DNA from: Bacillus sp. RO3
Lineage (GTDB): Bacteria > Bacillota > Bacilli > Bacillales > Bacillaceae_B
Length of the DNA: 64,000 nucleotides
Direction of reading: 5' to 3'
Assembly: GCF_012911895.1 (NCBI RefSeq)
Contig: NZ_JAAXCV010000020.1
Location: 1 to 64,000, forward strand
Numbering within the stretch: position 1 is the stretch's first letter; every line of letters starts with the position of its first letter. Position numbers and translations under genes: made by a program. The notes under the pieces are model-generated. The model had not been told where the DNA came from and ran no database searches. It saw nothing but the letters and a program-made list of their open reading frames with translations. This document shows positions 25,471 to 32,819 of this stretch, piece by piece.

Positions 25471-25799
25471 CGACAGGAATAACTTTAGTCTTATCCGTTT
25501 CTATATGAGTACCGACCATGAAAAATGGGGTCTTTCTTCTGACACAATATGTTCTCAGGAGGAAGGCCCCATTTCTACATGAAAGATGCCTCAAAATCAT
25601 CTCCTCCCTTATTTTTCCCATTTCAGGCCCACCGACCCATGGTGAAAGAAAAGAATAATAGAATAGGTCAAATTACCCTTACGAAATATTTTGCACATGG
25701 TAAACTTTTATGTGTTAGGTAAATTATTATATACAAGTCAAACTTTTTCGAAATCCATACATTTCCTGTAACCCAATAAGTAGAAAGGAGAAGCAGCAC
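25471..25799. other. Intergenic stretch with a long imperfect hairpin
   Basis: AAATGGGG at 25523-25530 pairs with CCCCATTT at 25567-25574, and the inner part pairs further with G-U contacts (CTTTCTTCTGA with TCAGGAGGAAG). It probably ends the HAD transcript, though no T-run follows. The rest, including the AT-rich 25670-25790, probably carries the DoxX promoter. Confidence 0.5.
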
Positions 25800-26309
25800 A
25801 TGGAAAACATAAAAAATGAAAAGGTAGGAATATTCTCATCAATTATTGTATTGATGCGAATTCTTTTTGGAGTTGGCTGGTTACTGGCTGGTGTAACCAA
25901 AATCACTGGAAAGTCGTGGTTTACAGAACCGGGTTTATTTTTGAGGGGTTATCTGGAGGAGTCCCTTCAAAGCCCCACTGTCCCCACCTTCTATAAGGTG
26001 TTCCTGGAACATTTTGCTTTAGAGTATGTGATGGTATTGAACTACATGATCCCCATCGTACAGATGATCATCGGTCTGTTCCTTCTAGCAGGGTTATTCA
26101 CCATCCCTTCTATCCTTATTTGTCTGTTCATGCACATCAACTTCATTCTGTCGGGAAATATGAATCTGATGAGTCTTGTCCTTTATACAAGTGCGTTTTC
26201 ACTCATTATTTTCAGGTCAGAGATCTATCATTTCAGTCTGGATCAATACGTTACTCTAATGGGAGTGAATCGGAAGAAGAGTGAGGAGGAACGGTTACAT
26301 TCTTATTGA
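25800..26309 (+). CDS. DoxX-family membrane protein
   Basis: A 169-residue protein with four membrane helices and the DoxX start RILFGVGWLLAGVTKITG. In this family the protein is a subunit or partner of quinone-linked or thiol oxidation systems, but stand-alone members are uncharacterised. SD AAAGGAG precedes the ATG. The short polar C-terminus faces the cytoplasm by prediction. Confidence 0.8.
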   Translation: MENIKNEKVGIFSSIIVLMRILFGVGWLLAGVTKITGKSWFTEPGLFLRGYLEESLQSPTVPTFYKVFLEHFALEYVMVLNYMIPIVQMIIGLFLLAGLFTIPSILICLFMHINFILSGNMNLMSLVLYTSAFSLIIFRSEIYHFSLDQYVTLMGVNRKKSEEERLHSY

Positions 26310-26350
26310 AAATTTTTCATTATTCAGGCTGGACCGTATTGAGAAATAGA

Positions 26351-26379
26351 AAAAACCCGCTCATACAAGAGTCGGGTTT
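26351..26379. terminator. Bidirectional terminator, DoxX / NhaC
   Basis: AAACCCG-CTC and GAG-CGGGTTT pair around a 6-base loop. A run of As upstream gives a T-run for the minus-strand nhaC transcript. Confidence 0.8.
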
Positions 26380-26417
26380 CCTTCGTATAGAGGAGCATTC
26401 AATACACCTGCTGCCCC

Positions 26418-27899
26418 TTAACGATAGTCTTTCGGTTTAATTTCCTCGCCGTTTTTCCCGCTATATCGTAGTCCCCAGCCGGTGAATGCCGCAAACAGCA
26501 TGACGATGAGGAGTCCCCAGCCCTGGAATACGAATGGGAACACATCTGTGGGGCTAACAACCGGCAGGAAGTCATAGTCTGTTGCCGCTCCCTTGATTGT
26601 CGACCATGCAAGGAGCACCCCGCCGCTCCAAGGAAAAATGTATCCCAAAGAGGAAGAAACGGTGTCCAGTAAATTCGCTCTGCGGTAAGGATGAATATTC
26701 ATTTCTGAGCCGATTTTTCGGACGAAAGGTGCTGCAGCTATTTCTGCTGCCGTATTGATGGTGATGAAAATGTTTAAGAAAGCGACAATTCCAAAGATCG
26801 ATAATTCTGCTCTTCGCACTACATTGTTAATCAAGCGAAGGAAGAAATTCTTGATCACTTCCATCGTCCCTGCTGCTTCCAACAGATGGGCAGCCGCCAG
26901 GATGAAGAGGATCAAAATCGCCATATTGAAATAGCCTCCAATCCCGTTCATCAACGCCCCTTCGACCACTGCCGTGCCTGCATCATTTTTGTAAATATGA
27001 ATGACTTCTGTAAATGGTGTTCCTGTAATGAAAATAAACGCGATGGATGCCACGATTCCCCAGGTAAGGGATGTAAGCAAATGGTGTCCGGATAATGCCA
27101 GATACAGGACAAGTGCAAACGGAATCAGTAATAGCAGGCCGTTTGGTGACACTTGTTCCTGAAGCTGGGCCATGGCATCGGGACTCCCTATGTCACCGCC
27201 TCCGCCCAAGAGTACAAACAAAGTCAAGGCCGGGATTGCGGCAGCAATGGAATACTTGAACCTGGAGCGCACAACCCCCGGTACATCAGCATCCTGGGTG
27301 GTGGCTGACACAATCGTTGTATCCGAGACAGGGGCAAGATTATCTCCAAAGACCGCCCCGCTGAGAATCGAGGCAAGCAAGACGACTGGATCGGCACCAA
27401 GAATGATTCCCGCCGGATACATCAAAATCCCGAAGGTCGCCACCGTACCGTATCCCGTTCCGACTGCCGTGGAGAATAAGGCAGCCAGTAAGAAGGTTAA
27501 GCCTACGAACAGGCCTCCTTCCAGGTTCGTCTGAAATCCAAACCAGATCAAGCCATCGACCAATCCGCCGGCAGACAACAGTTTCGCAAACATCCCCGCC
27601 CAAAACCAGGCGATGACCGCGATGACACCAATCGGCTGGGCCATGCCGGAGAACAAGGTCTGGGCATAATCAGACCACTTGGATTTACAAAAGAACAGGC
27701 CGATGGCGATGCCGATGACCATTCCGAGGACGAGAGCCTCTTCCGTGACGAGCTCCGCTACACTTAATGTAATCGCCCAAATGATGAAGAATACAAGTGG
27801 AATCGTGGCCGCAAAGACCCCACCCCTGAATTCAAGCAGCTCAACGGAGCGCTCCCCTATCGCATCATCAATGACTTCCTCTTTTTGTTCCTTATCCAT
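26418..27899 (-). CDS. nhaC: NhaC-family Na+/H+ antiporter
   Basis: A 493-residue transporter with about eleven helices. Family features include SGAVFGDNLAPVSDTTIVSA (about residues 180-199), which is typical of NhaC, and a conserved FWAGMFAKLLSAGG segment. It would exchange sodium, or malate/lactate in MleN-like members, for protons. The start at 27899 follows AGGGGG by six bases. Its 5' leader holds a terminator-like hairpin (27951-28033), which suggests transcription attenuation. A 20-bp-period repeat is further upstream. Confidence 0.8.
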   Translation of the reverse strand: MDKEQKEEVIDDAIGERSVELLEFRGGVFAATIPLVFFIIWAITLSVAELVTEEALVLGMVIGIAIGLFFCKSKWSDYAQTLFSGMAQPIGVIAVIAWFWAGMFAKLLSAGGLVDGLIWFGFQTNLEGGLFVGLTFLLAALFSTAVGTGYGTVATFGILMYPAGIILGADPVVLLASILSGAVFGDNLAPVSDTTIVSATTQDADVPGVVRSRFKYSIAAAIPALTLFVLLGGGGDIGSPDAMAQLQEQVSPNGLLLLIPFALVLYLALSGHHLLTSLTWGIVASIAFIFITGTPFTEVIHIYKNDAGTAVVEGALMNGIGGYFNMAILILFILAAAHLLEAAGTMEVIKNFFLRLINNVVRRAELSIFGIVAFLNIFITINTAAEIAAAPFVRKIGSEMNIHPYRRANLLDTVSSSLGYIFPWSGGVLLAWSTIKGAATDYDFLPVVSPTDVFPFVFQGWGLLIVMLFAAFTGWGLRYSGKNGEEIKPKDYR

Positions 27900-27950
27900 A
27901 TAGAACCCCCTAAGCTCTTGTATTGGTTGGTCAGATCTTGGATCATTCAA

Positions 27951-28033
27951 CAAAAAAGAGTCATTTCATTCCTACTCCCACCACTGTTCTCTCCTACGAT
28001 CAACAATGAAAAGAGGAATATATATGACTCTTT
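27951..28033 (-). promoter_or_regulatory. Terminator-like hairpin in the nhaC leader
   Basis: AAAGAGTCAT (27955-27964) pairs with ATGACTCTTT (28024-28033) and ATTCC with GGAAT inside. On the minus strand the stem is followed by TTTTTT, about 50 bases before the nhaC start. The inner part can also fold through AGAGGA/TCTCT. No known riboswitch class fits. It may instead end an unseen upstream transcript. Confidence 0.5.
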
Positions 28034-28210
28034 CAGTTTAACCACCAATTGGATTATTTATAAGACCATAGCGGAAGTATACACACTAGAGGCGGAGGCT
28101 TGTTTAAGAATGGATCTTATTTGGACATGGACAGCAATTTTTCGAGGTTGGCGTGCTTAAAACAATGATTTTGCCTGTTCGAATCCGTTGATGGGATCTC
28201 TTGTCAGAAT

Positions 28211-28332
28211 GGATCGATCCGGATTCAAACATAATCGATCCCTATGGAACGGAATCAATCCCGCTGGATCATTATTCATCCTGTTTTTAATTTATTGATC
28301 CGGTTTCAGAATAATTGATCCTCCGTGTCGAA
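28211..28332 (+). repeat. 20-bp-period intergenic repeat, copy 4 (six units)
   Basis: Units start at 28211, 28232, 28252, 28272, 28292 and 28312, with cores GGATCGATCC, TAATCGATCC, GAATCAATCC, TTATTCATCC, TTATTGATCC and TAATTGATCC. A degenerate unit may precede them at 28191. The copy closes with CCGTGTCGAATTTTC, next to the 3' end of the acetyltransferase gene. Confidence 0.85.
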
Positions 28333-28344
28333 TTTTCTTTATAC

Positions 28345-28905
28345 TTAGATTTCAAGATGCTTCAACACTCTGGCAGGGTTCCCCCCAACGACGACATTTT
28401 CCGGTACATCTTTCGTCACGACGGCTCCCGAGGCAATCACGGCGTTGTCCCCTACCGTGACGCCGGGGTTGATGACGGCATTTCCGCCGATCCAGACATT
28501 GTTGCCGAATGTGATCGGTTTGGCGTATTCCATTCCGGAGTTACGTTCAGCCGGATGGAGGGGATGTGTGGCTGTATAGATTTGAACGCCGGGTGCCAGC
28601 ATGCAGTTGTCTCCGAACCGGACTTCACACACATCGAGAATGGTACAGTCGAAGTTGGCAAAGAAGTTTTCGCCGACGTGTGTGTTAAACCCGTAATCGA
28701 AGCGTATAGTCGGTTCCATATAGACGTTCTCTCCGGTTGAGCCGAGTAATTCCTTCAATAATTCTGTCCGCTTTCCTTCTTCTGATTCCAGTGTTCCGTT
28801 ATAGATCCTTACCTTCCTTCTTGCTTCCATCCGTTCCTTTGCTAATACCGGGTCGGCCGGATTGTACATTTCCCCGGCCAGCATCTTTTCTTTTTCAGTT
28901 CTCAT
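28345..28905 (-). CDS. maa: Maltose O-acetyltransferase
   Basis: A 186-residue left-handed beta-helix acetyltransferase of the Maa/galactoside type. An N-terminal helical segment [13 protein letters not shown] (5-16) is typical, and hexapeptide repeats follow with the catalytic His114 in TATHPL. It transfers acetyl groups from acetyl-CoA to sugars. The SD AGAAGG is eight bases upstream. The gene begins one base after the stop of the histidine phosphatase gene, so they are surely co-transcribed. Confidence 0.85.
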   Translation of the reverse strand: MRTEKEKMLAGEMYNPADPVLAKERMEARRKVRIYNGTLESEEGKRTELLKELLGSTGENVYMEPTIRFDYGFNTHVGENFFANFDCTILDVCEVRFGDNCMLAPGVQIYTATHPLHPAERNSGMEYAKPITFGNNVWIGGNAVINPGVTVGDNAVIASGAVVTKDVPENVVVGGNPARVLKHLEI

Positions 28906-28906
28906 C

Positions 28907-29503
28907 TTATAACCTTCTTCCTATGTAATCGAGATGTTTGGTGCAATTATAAAGGGTACAGCCCCATTTTCCATCTGCATGGTTCAAAATGGTGAGAGAA
29001 GTATGATCGATATACGTACTTTGAAACCGGTCCGGCAGTAACTGCTGAAGGGTCAACCCGATCAGGGCACCGTGACTGACCAGCAGGATCCGTTTGTCAG
29101 GGAATGCAAGGGCTATTTCCTCCATTGCTTCCATGCCTCTTCTACCTACCGCTTCGAATCTTTCCATCCCCGTCACGTGGTCGCTCCAATGAGGGCCCCA
29201 TTTTTTCACCCGAAACTCTTCTGTTGTACCCTCGATCTCCCCGCAGTCGATTTCACGGAGCCGCCTTTCATAGGAATGAACCGGTAAGTCCAGTTTCCTC
29301 CCAATAATCGCGGCCGTTTCTGCCGCTCTGGATAAATCGCTTGAGATGATCATATCCCATGCTTGTTCTAGAATCAGCCTTTCGCCCATTCGACCGGCTT
29401 GTTCCCTTCCGTCTTCATTCAAGGGGATATCGGATATGCCTTGAGCCTTGCCGAGTACATTCCAGTCTGTTATACCGTGTCTGATGAAACCAATTGTCGT
29501 CAT
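28907..29503 (-). CDS. Histidine phosphatase family protein
   Basis: A 198-residue phosphoglycerate-mutase-like phosphatase. The RHG motif is at residues 8-10 (His9 nucleophile) and the second catalytic His is in [10 protein letters not shown] near residue 146. The group includes broad phosphatases such as PhoE. SD GGAGGG precedes the start. It heads an operon with maa. Confidence 0.8.
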   Translation of the reverse strand: MTTIGFIRHGITDWNVLGKAQGISDIPLNEDGREQAGRMGERLILEQAWDMIISSDLSRAAETAAIIGRKLDLPVHSYERRLREIDCGEIEGTTEEFRVKKWGPHWSDHVTGMERFEAVGRRGMEAMEEIALAFPDKRILLVSHGALIGLTLQQLLPDRFQSTYIDHTSLTILNHADGKWGCTLYNCTKHLDYIGRRL

Positions 29504-29627
29504 GTGATTGTGCCCTCCTTATGATGATTTTAGAAAATGAAACCGTAACGGACGATCATCCGTATACATAGAATAGAATCGCTGAATGAAACGATCCATG
29601 CAGATTAGAAGAAGGAGGACCGGTACC

Positions 29628-29909
29628 ATGAAGCCGTTTCATTTAATGCTGATGATCCTTTCAACTTATATCTTTTTCTATCACGTCAATCATTTAGTTT
29701 CTCTTTGGCCGGACATCCCCTATGAAATTGGGATTCATTATAGTGATGGCCAGCCAGATCAGCTGGGCTCAAAATCTTTTTTACTTGTCATGCCCATGAT
29801 CAGTCTCCTCTTCTGGATTCTCATGCAAATGGTCGTGAGAAGACCGGATAAGTTGAACTATGTTTATGTAACGGAGAAAAATAAGCAGCTTCAATATAGA
29901 AAAGCCTAG
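29628..29909 (+). CDS. DUF1648 membrane protein
   Basis: A 93-residue protein with two membrane helices. The segment IPYEIGIHYSDGQPDQLGSK between them matches the DUF1648 motif (IPxHxxxxGxxDxxGSK), known from SdpI-like immunity proteins and unknown membrane proteins. The ATG at 29628 lies eight bases after AGGAGG; upstream ATGs do not. A second small membrane protein gene follows seven bases later. Confidence 0.75.
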   Translation: MKPFHLMLMILSTYIFFYHVNHLVSLWPDIPYEIGIHYSDGQPDQLGSKSFLLVMPMISLLFWILMQMVVRRPDKLNYVYVTEKNKQLQYRKA

Positions 29910-29915
29910 AAAGTC

Positions 29916-30092
29916 ATGATCCTGATTCAATCCCTTGGATCCATTGCCTTTCTAGTAGGGAATGAAGCATTTCTTAGAAGGTCGGTTGGTATAGAGACAA
30001 GCCTGCCCTTTACGATTGCGATTGGTCTTTTGGCAATCTGTTTCCTTGCCCCCCTATACCTGTTATTCTGGGCGACGACGTTGAAAGACTAG
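29916..30092 (+). CDS. 58-residue membrane protein
   Basis: An open frame of 58 residues with one or two membrane helices (LIQSLGSIAFLVG and FTIAIGLLAICFLAPLYLLF). The start lies six bases after the DUF1648 stop with only a weak SD (TAGAAAG), so it would rely on translational coupling. It ends six bases from the convergent GNAT gene. The hydrophobic pattern makes it a plausible gene; the family is unknown. Confidence 0.5.
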   Translation: MILIQSLGSIAFLVGNEAFLRRSVGIETSLPFTIAIGLLAICFLAPLYLLFWATTLKD

Positions 30093-30098
30093 GTATGC

Positions 30099-30620
30099 TT
30101 AGTTATGAACGAAATGATACATGAGGATATCGTCAACATATTCATTGTCAGCAATCTTGAATTCGTTTATTTTCCGACCTTCTTCAACGAATCCCATCTT
30201 CTTGTATAAAGAGAGGGCCCTGTGATTAGTTGAGAAAACCCCTAAACTCATTTTTTCAATGAGGGGATTCTCTTTTGCCCAATCGATGAGTGCCTGTAAA
30301 AGCAATGTTCCAACACCCTTGCCCCGATACTGTTTACGGACCATCATTCCAATCGAACCGGTATGTGTCATCCTTTTTCTATTTTGGGTATGAAAAACGA
30401 TCCAGCCAACTGCTTTCCCGTCTGTTTCTGCAATCAGCAATGTCTCCCTTTCATTTTCCAGTATGTTGTTGATCCAGTCCCTTTGTTGTGTTGGTGTGTT
30501 CGAAAACTCTTCGGAAACGGTGATTAAATAATCACCTTCAGAGATGACAGATTGTTGTATGTCTAAGAGGGATTCTGCATCCTCTACTACTGCCCTTCGT
30601 ATCACATATTGTTCAGACAT
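30099..30620 (-). CDS. GNAT acetyltransferase
   Basis: A 173-residue GNAT with the acetyl-CoA loop RKQYRGKGVGTLLLQ (about 94-108) and NHRALSLYKKMGFVEEG near 132. It resembles the RimI/PhnO-like small-molecule acetyltransferases. The start has SD GGAGGATG. It stands alone on its strand. Confidence 0.8.
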   Translation of the reverse strand: MSEQYVIRRAVVEDAESLLDIQQSVISEGDYLITVSEEFSNTPTQQRDWINNILENERETLLIAETDGKAVGWIVFHTQNRKRMTHTGSIGMMVRKQYRGKGVGTLLLQALIDWAKENPLIEKMSLGVFSTNHRALSLYKKMGFVEEGRKINEFKIADNEYVDDILMYHFVHN

Positions 30621-30654
30621 TTTACATCCTCCACGTTCGAGTTTAATAGGGGTC

Positions 30655-30931
30655 CTACCTCAACGGTTTCCCTGAAACAATGTGCTTCGAATCCAATCCT
30701 GGTAGTTCCAGAGATTCGCACCATGTTCTTTCGTTACCAGTCCCGCAACTTCTTTGATCACTCCCACGAGTACAAGCAGGATCCCGCTATCGCGATCCCC
30801 AAAAAGCAAATTGCCTCCCTTATCTCCCTGCAGGATAAAAAGGACGGGTATGATAATAAGTCAGACTCTATCACCTTTTTCACTTCTTTCTTACCGCTTA
30901 CCACTTCATCACAATAAAAATCATTGGCCAT
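30655..30931 (-). pseudogene. Decayed HIT-family gene with an inverted middle
   Basis: From the ATG at 30931 (SD AAGGTGG) the minus strand reads MANDFYCDEVVSGKKEVKKV, the usual start of a Bacillus HIT-family hydrolase. Further on it reads LLVLVGVIKEVAGLVTKEHG, then NYQD and, in another frame, DSKH and SGKPLR before TAG at 30655; these match the C-terminal half. The expected middle (IPKKxIxSL) appears on the opposite strand, about 30789-30848, as IAIPKKQIASLISLQDK. So the segment was inverted in place, and small deletions removed the HxHxH active site. Confidence 0.6.
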
Positions 30932-31175
30932 CTCATGACCACCTTGAACTGGCATCTCTATGCCAATTATTTCAAATTTACTGCCGTATAACAATCATTC
31001 TTTACTAGACAGCGAGTATTAATAAATTAATATCAACAGAGGTTCATAGAGATAGTGACCAGTTCACGGGTCATCCTTCTCGTTTTCAGAAGAAACCACT
31101 TTTTATGAAAGTAGTATGTTCATAGGAGGATTGGTATAATTTAATTACAATTTTTAACAAAGGGGATAATGAAAG

Positions 31176-31460
31176 ATGATGGACTTACGTTCGAATTCAG
31201 TTAAGTATTTGGCGGTCGCTTCCATGATGTTTTCGGCAGGGGCTGCTGCAGGGGCACCGGCATTTGCTTGGGAAGGTAACAGCATAAGGGCCATTGAAGA
31301 TGGGGGATCCGCGGGAGTCAGCTGGAAGGAATCGTACCGAAAGACTTCGGGAAGTTATACGTTTATCGTGTATAGAAGCGCGAATGGGGGCAATCAGTGG
31401 AAGGAAGTCACGTATGACCCGTTTGGAACGATTGTAAAGGTCAGATATGGTACATTCTAA
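31176..31460 (+). CDS. Small secreted protein
   Basis: A 94-residue protein with a clear signal peptide: a basic start, a hydrophobic alanine-rich core (11-25) and a cleavage site after Ala31 (AFA-W). The mature part of about 63 residues is rich in Gly, Ser and aromatic residues (FIVYRSANGGNQWKEVTYD) and has no Cys. Family not recognised. It has its own signals: TATAAT at 31135, SD AAAGGGGAT and a 13-bp terminator stem. It could be a wall-active or signalling peptide. Confidence 0.65.
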   Translation: MMDLRSNSVKYLAVASMMFSAGAAAGAPAFAWEGNSIRAIEDGGSAGVSWKESYRKTSGSYTFIVYRSANGGNQWKEVTYDPFGTIVKVRYGTF

Positions 31461-31464
31461 AAAA

Positions 31465-31500
31465 GAAAGGATGATGGACCCGGGATCCATCATCCTTTTT
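31465..31500. terminator. Bidirectional terminator after the secreted protein
   Basis: AAAGGATGATGGA pairs with TCCATCATCCTTT (13 bp), followed by Ts. The left side also gives a T-run for the convergent anti-sigma gene. Confidence 0.85.
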
Positions 31501-32145
31501 CTAACGAAACGACTCCGCCATTTTGATCATGTCCCGTTTAGTCAGGGTGACATCGGATTGTCCAGGCAAGTATTCCATTTCGTACAGGGCATTCCCTTCG
31601 ATCCAGGACAGGTGATTGACCTTCGCGGGACCATCGGATTCATAGTAGCTTCCTTCGAACGGTCCGACTTTCACCTTTTCCTGGGACAAGGTGAGATTCG
31701 AACCGGGGTCAAATGTCTGAAAGGTCAGTTTGAGGGTGTCCTTTTCTTCTCCTGTCAAGGTGACCAGATAGACCATTTCCGTTGGGCCCTCCCTTGTTTT
31801 CGTGCTTACATTTTTCACTTCAAAAGGGGCTTTCGTCAGGAACTTGAATTCTTTCCCGAGAGATTCAGGTCGATCGGAGGCTTCGTATTGATAAAGGGGG
31901 GCACTGGCATTGTTTCCTTCAAATAACCCCAGCTGCGTACCGCCGAAATAGACAAACAACGAAAGGCAGGCTGCCACAAACAGAAAGGACATGATCGGGG
32001 CAAATACCGGTTTTTTATTGAAAGAGAAGAACTTGGGCTTGGAATGGATTTCCTCGAGGATATGTTCCCTCATACTATTGGTAAAGCCACGGCCTTTAAA
32101 TGTCTCTTCTTTCATTAATCCACGCAGGGCTTTGAGTTCATCCAT
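31501..32145 (-). CDS. Anti-sigma factor-like membrane protein
   Basis: A 214-residue protein with a short cytoplasmic N-terminus (1-46), one membrane helix (47-67) and an extracellular domain of about 145 residues. The gene overlaps the ECF sigma gene by eight bases, so it is surely its anti-sigma partner, holding sigma at the membrane until a signal arrives. The outer domain resembles DUF4367-type sensors. No zinc-binding HxxxCxxC motif is present in the N-terminus. Confidence 0.75.
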   Translation of the reverse strand: MDELKALRGLMKEETFKGRGFTNSMREHILEEIHSKPKFFSFNKKPVFAPIMSFLFVAACLSLFVYFGGTQLGLFEGNNASAPLYQYEASDRPESLGKEFKFLTKAPFEVKNVSTKTREGPTEMVYLVTLTGEEKDTLKLTFQTFDPGSNLTLSQEKVKVGPFEGSYYESDGPAKVNHLSWIEGNALYEMEYLPGQSDVTLTKRDMIKMAESFR

Positions 32146-32686
32146 GTTTATCCACCTCGTTCCGTTTAATCGCTGAGCCGAGCAATGCCTTGCCTCTGGC
32201 CAATCGTGTCTTCACCGTATTCGTGTTTAAATCCATACAGGCACCGATTTCCGACAGCTTCATCTCTTCGAAATAATACAGGAAGATGATTTCCCGGTAT
32301 TTGACGGGCAGGGACAGGACGGCCTGGATAAGTTCTGAATTCCGTTCTTTCTCCATGACGGCCTGCTCTGGTGCCCCCATCTTTCCTTTGACCATGTCAT
32401 TGATCTTACTTGATATACTAATCATCCTCGTATCCCAGCGTCTTAAGTAATCCTTGCAATGGTTGACGGCGACGCTGATGATCCACGTTTTCAGGGTGGA
32501 ATCCTGCCGGAAGGTGTCCATCTTCCGGTAAAACTTGATGAAAATCTCCTGTGTGAGATCCTCTGCCAGACTGTGGTCCTTCACATAGGAATAGACAACA
32601 TAATAAACATCGTTTCCGTATTCAGTCATGGCTTTCTCAAGCAGTCGGTCTTTCTCCGATTTACTGATCTGTCCTGGCTGCTCCAT
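32138..32686 (-). CDS. ECF-type RNA polymerase sigma factor
   Basis: A 182-residue ECF sigma factor. Region 2 includes EDLTQEIFIKFYRKMDTF (about 42-59) and region 4 is the helix-turn-helix MKLSEIGACMDLNTNTVKTRL (143-163). It resembles the sigma-V/YlaC group. An ECF-type promoter (AAAC-N17-CGTC with a T-rich spacer) lies just upstream at 32728-32752, so it probably drives its own operon. Its regulon cannot be told from here. Confidence 0.85.
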   Translation of the reverse strand: MEQPGQISKSEKDRLLEKAMTEYGNDVYYVVYSYVKDHSLAEDLTQEIFIKFYRKMDTFRQDSTLKTWIISVAVNHCKDYLRRWDTRMISISSKINDMVKGKMGAPEQAVMEKERNSELIQAVLSLPVKYREIIFLYYFEEMKLSEIGACMDLNTNTVKTRLARGKALLGSAIKRNEVDKHG

Positions 32687-32727
32687 TTTTATATGTTCAC
32701 CTGCTTTGTATGTATCTCTACTAATGT

Positions 32728-32752
32728 GACGTTTCTCAATTGAAAAAAGTTT
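32728..32752 (-). promoter_or_regulatory. ECF-type promoter of the sigma/anti-sigma operon
   Basis: On the minus strand, CAAAC followed by six Ts and CGTC lie 17 bases apart. The Bacillus ECF consensus is TGAAAC-16/17-CGTC, with Ts after the -35. The fit supports autoregulation. Confidence 0.6.
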
Positions 32753-32783
32753 GGTATTTGCATCATCTTCCGGAAATGAACAG

Positions 32784-32811
32784 AGGCAATCACCAGTATC
32801 AGCGATTGCCT
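32784..32811 (-). terminator. Hairpin after pepF
   Basis: AGGCAATC pairs with GATTGCCT across a 12-base loop, eight bases after the pepF stop. Few Ts follow, so termination may be weak. Confidence 0.5.
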
Positions 32812-32819
32812 AGAAACCA

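Noticed and set aside
25397-25621. 74-codon minus-strand frame after the HAD gene
   Set aside because: No SD, and it mostly covers the hairpin that ends the HAD transcript.
27951-28033. Glycine riboswitch before nhaC
   Set aside because: An AGGAGAGA stretch recalls the aptamer, but the paired CCGAAGGAGCAA part is missing.
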